Below, piece after piece: positions 62,927 through 64,000 of a DNA stretch of 64,000 nt. Under the pieces are notes generated by a model. That model made no database searches, had not been told where the DNA came from, and saw only the letters and a program-made list of their open reading frames with translations. How positions within the stretch are numbered: the stretch's first letter is position 1; each line of letters starts with the position of its first letter. The stretch is from Planctomycetota bacterium (lineage in GTDB: Bacteria > Planctomycetota > UBA1135 > GCA-002686595): the NCBI GenBank assembly GCA_002686945.1, contig NYYZ01000029.1:124001-188000 (forward strand), written 5' to 3'. Made by a program: the position numbers and the translations under genes.

Positions 62927-64000
62927 TCAGCTCCCGGCGGGGAAAAACTCGAGCAATCCGGCCTGATCCGCATCGGACAGGAATACCAGATGGTCGGGGC
63001 GCACCTTGCGCAGGGCTGATGATCCTGGCGGGTGGTAGCGCTGGGTAGTGGAACAGCCCACAAAGCGATAGAGAAGGTCCCTGGAACAATAGGCGCAGCG
63101 GGCGCATAGGGGCTGACGCGAAGCAAGCACAAAGCGCGGTTCCACATGCCGGGGCTCTGTACGTGAAATGCAGCTCGGATTCGGGCAGGGATTGGCCCCC
63201 ACAGAAACCGGCCAGGACTCAACAGGCTGGGGACTGACTCCGGGCAAGTCGATCTTGCCCATCATTGCGGACAGCAAGGCCATGCGAATGGGAACTCCAC
63301 GACCCGCCTGCTTGAAGTAGATGCTGCGCGGGTCCTCGTCGATGTCGCTGGAGATTTCGTCCCTGCGCGGCAGGGGGTGCATGACTACTGCGTCCCTCAG
63401 AGACTCTGCCGCCATGTCTCGGCGTTCGAGGCGCATGTACTGATCACTCGCTCCATCGCCCTGGTCAAAACGCTCGGTCTGGGGGCGAGTCATATAAAGC
63501 GCATCCACATGCTGCAGCTCCCAACCCCTGGCGTCGGTGAACAGTGAGAGTTGGTGGGGCTTCTGGGGGGTCAAGTACATTGCATCGCTCTCCCCCGCCA
63601 GGGCCCCCAGCCTGCGCGTATCAGCACGCACAGGCTCTACGCCAAATTCCTCACGCAATCGCCGCACCACATACTCGGGCATCTCGAACCCCGGCTGGGG
63701 CACACAAACGATGCCCGCCCCAAAGCGCGCCAGCGCATAGGCGAAGGAGTGCACTGTGCGACTGTACTTCAGGTCTCCCGCAAGCACGACCTCGAGGCCT
63801 TCAATGTGCCCCCGTTCCACATGCAAGTTGTAGAGATCGCAGAGCGTTTGAGTCGGATGTTCATGCGCTCCGTCACCAGCGTTGACCACGGGCACAGGGG
63901 AGTAGCTCGCGGCCAGGCGAGCAGCTCCCTCGCTGGGATGGCGCAGCACAATCACATCTGCGTAGCCGCCCCCCACCACGCGCACCGTATCTGCCAGGGA
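62927..64000 (-). CDS. pyrB: Aspartate carbamoyltransferase (PyrB) fused to a PyrI-like zinc domain, 5' end beyond right edge
   Basis: The frame is open to the right edge, where SLADTVRVVGGGYADVIVLRHP marks the middle of the N-terminal domain; the carbamoyl-phosphate motif STRT and the true start are outside. HEHPTQTLCDLYNL (near 63845), the loop around TPQKPHQ, and HPLPRRDEI follow, completing the PyrB catalytic chain. About 85 additional residues then form a zinc ribbon like the C-terminal domain of the PyrI regulatory chain: CPNPSCISRTE, then CARCAYC. The nucleotide-binding N-terminal domain of PyrI is not seen. PyrB makes carbamoyl-aspartate, the first committed step of pyrimidine synthesis. 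The fusion suggests the zinc domain serves assembly rather than allostery. Confidence 0.88.
   Translation of the reverse strand, partial: SLADTVRVVGGGYADVIVLRHPSEGAARLAASYSPVPVVNAGDGAHEHPTQTLCDLYNLHVERGHIEGLEVVLAGDLKYSRTVHSFAYALARFGAGIVCVPQPGFEMPEYVVRRLREEFGVEPVRADTRRLGALAGESDAMYLTPQKPHQLSLFTDARGWELQHVDALYMTRPQTERFDQGDGASDQYMRLERRDMAAESLRDAVVMHPLPRRDEISSDIDEDPRSIYFKQAGRGVPIRMALLSAMMGKIDLPGVSPQPVESWPVSVGANPCPNPSCISRTEPRHVEPRFVLASRQPLCARCAYCSRDLLYRFVGCSTTQRYHPPGSSALRKVRPDHLVFLSDADQAGLLEFFPAGS

Noticed and set aside
62388-62966. 192-codon plus-strand frame in the gap before pyrB
   Set aside because: Low-complexity Pro/Gly/Arg content, runs into the 3' end of pyrB, no start context or signal; likely chance frame.

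Overview
The window is GC-rich, densely coded bacterial DNA from a diderm: it encodes a TolC-type channel, a MacAB-like exporter, an OmpA/Pal-like lipoprotein and many lipobox proteins. Numerous FG-GAP/VCBS-type calcium-binding repeat proteins, very large Gly-rich surface lipoproteins, a sulfatase-like protein and a glycoside hydrolase with lectin-like modules make a member of the Planctomycetota or a related PVC/marine lineage the best guess. That is an inference from gene content only. I saw no rRNA, tRNA, CRISPR array, insertion sequence or phage gene; the window reads as chromosome.

Layout. 1-3.2 kb (minus): a glycoside hydrolase cut by the left edge, ridA and coaD. 3.4-11.8 kb (plus): comEC, an ABC exporter pair, then a PDZ protein translationally coupled to two secreted VCBS-repeat proteins. 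11.8-15.1 kb (minus): a degenerate zinc-peptidase-like secreted protein and a PaaZ/BoxD-type aldehyde dehydrogenase. 15.1-17.0 kb (plus): a 2,4-dienoyl-CoA reductase-type SDR, murQ and a 36-residue membrane protein. Then a secreted FG-GAP protein (minus) and comM (plus).

20.2-34.0 kb (minus): one long, tightly packed run: cutA, a SLC13 transporter, a sulfatase-fold protein lacking the usual active-site residues, two polytopic membrane proteins, a small secreted protein, then TolC, membrane-fusion protein, ATPase and permease of a tripartite ABC exporter. 34.1-38.0 kb: proline dehydrogenase (plus), then metallophosphatase, DHH phosphoesterase and an amidohydrolase (minus).

38.2-62.2 kb is dominated by surface and pilus functions. 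Four large putative lipoproteins (about 600 to 1,200 residues) with Ig-like and, in three of them, Gly-rich beta-strand domains flank a type IV pilus set (pilD, pilT, pilB, pilC and a pilin). An EF-G paralogue and an OmpA-like lipoprotein sit inside that set. A lipoprotein plus TatD pair lies on the plus strand in between. The right edge holds the C-terminal part of an aspartate carbamoyltransferase fused to a PyrI-like zinc domain.

Many neighbouring genes overlap by four bases (ATGA or GTGA) or one base (TGATG), so translational coupling is a recurring theme and decides several start sites. ComEC, ComM and the pilus genes together suggest capacity for DNA uptake, but no pilus secretin or alignment genes (pilM-Q) are in view.
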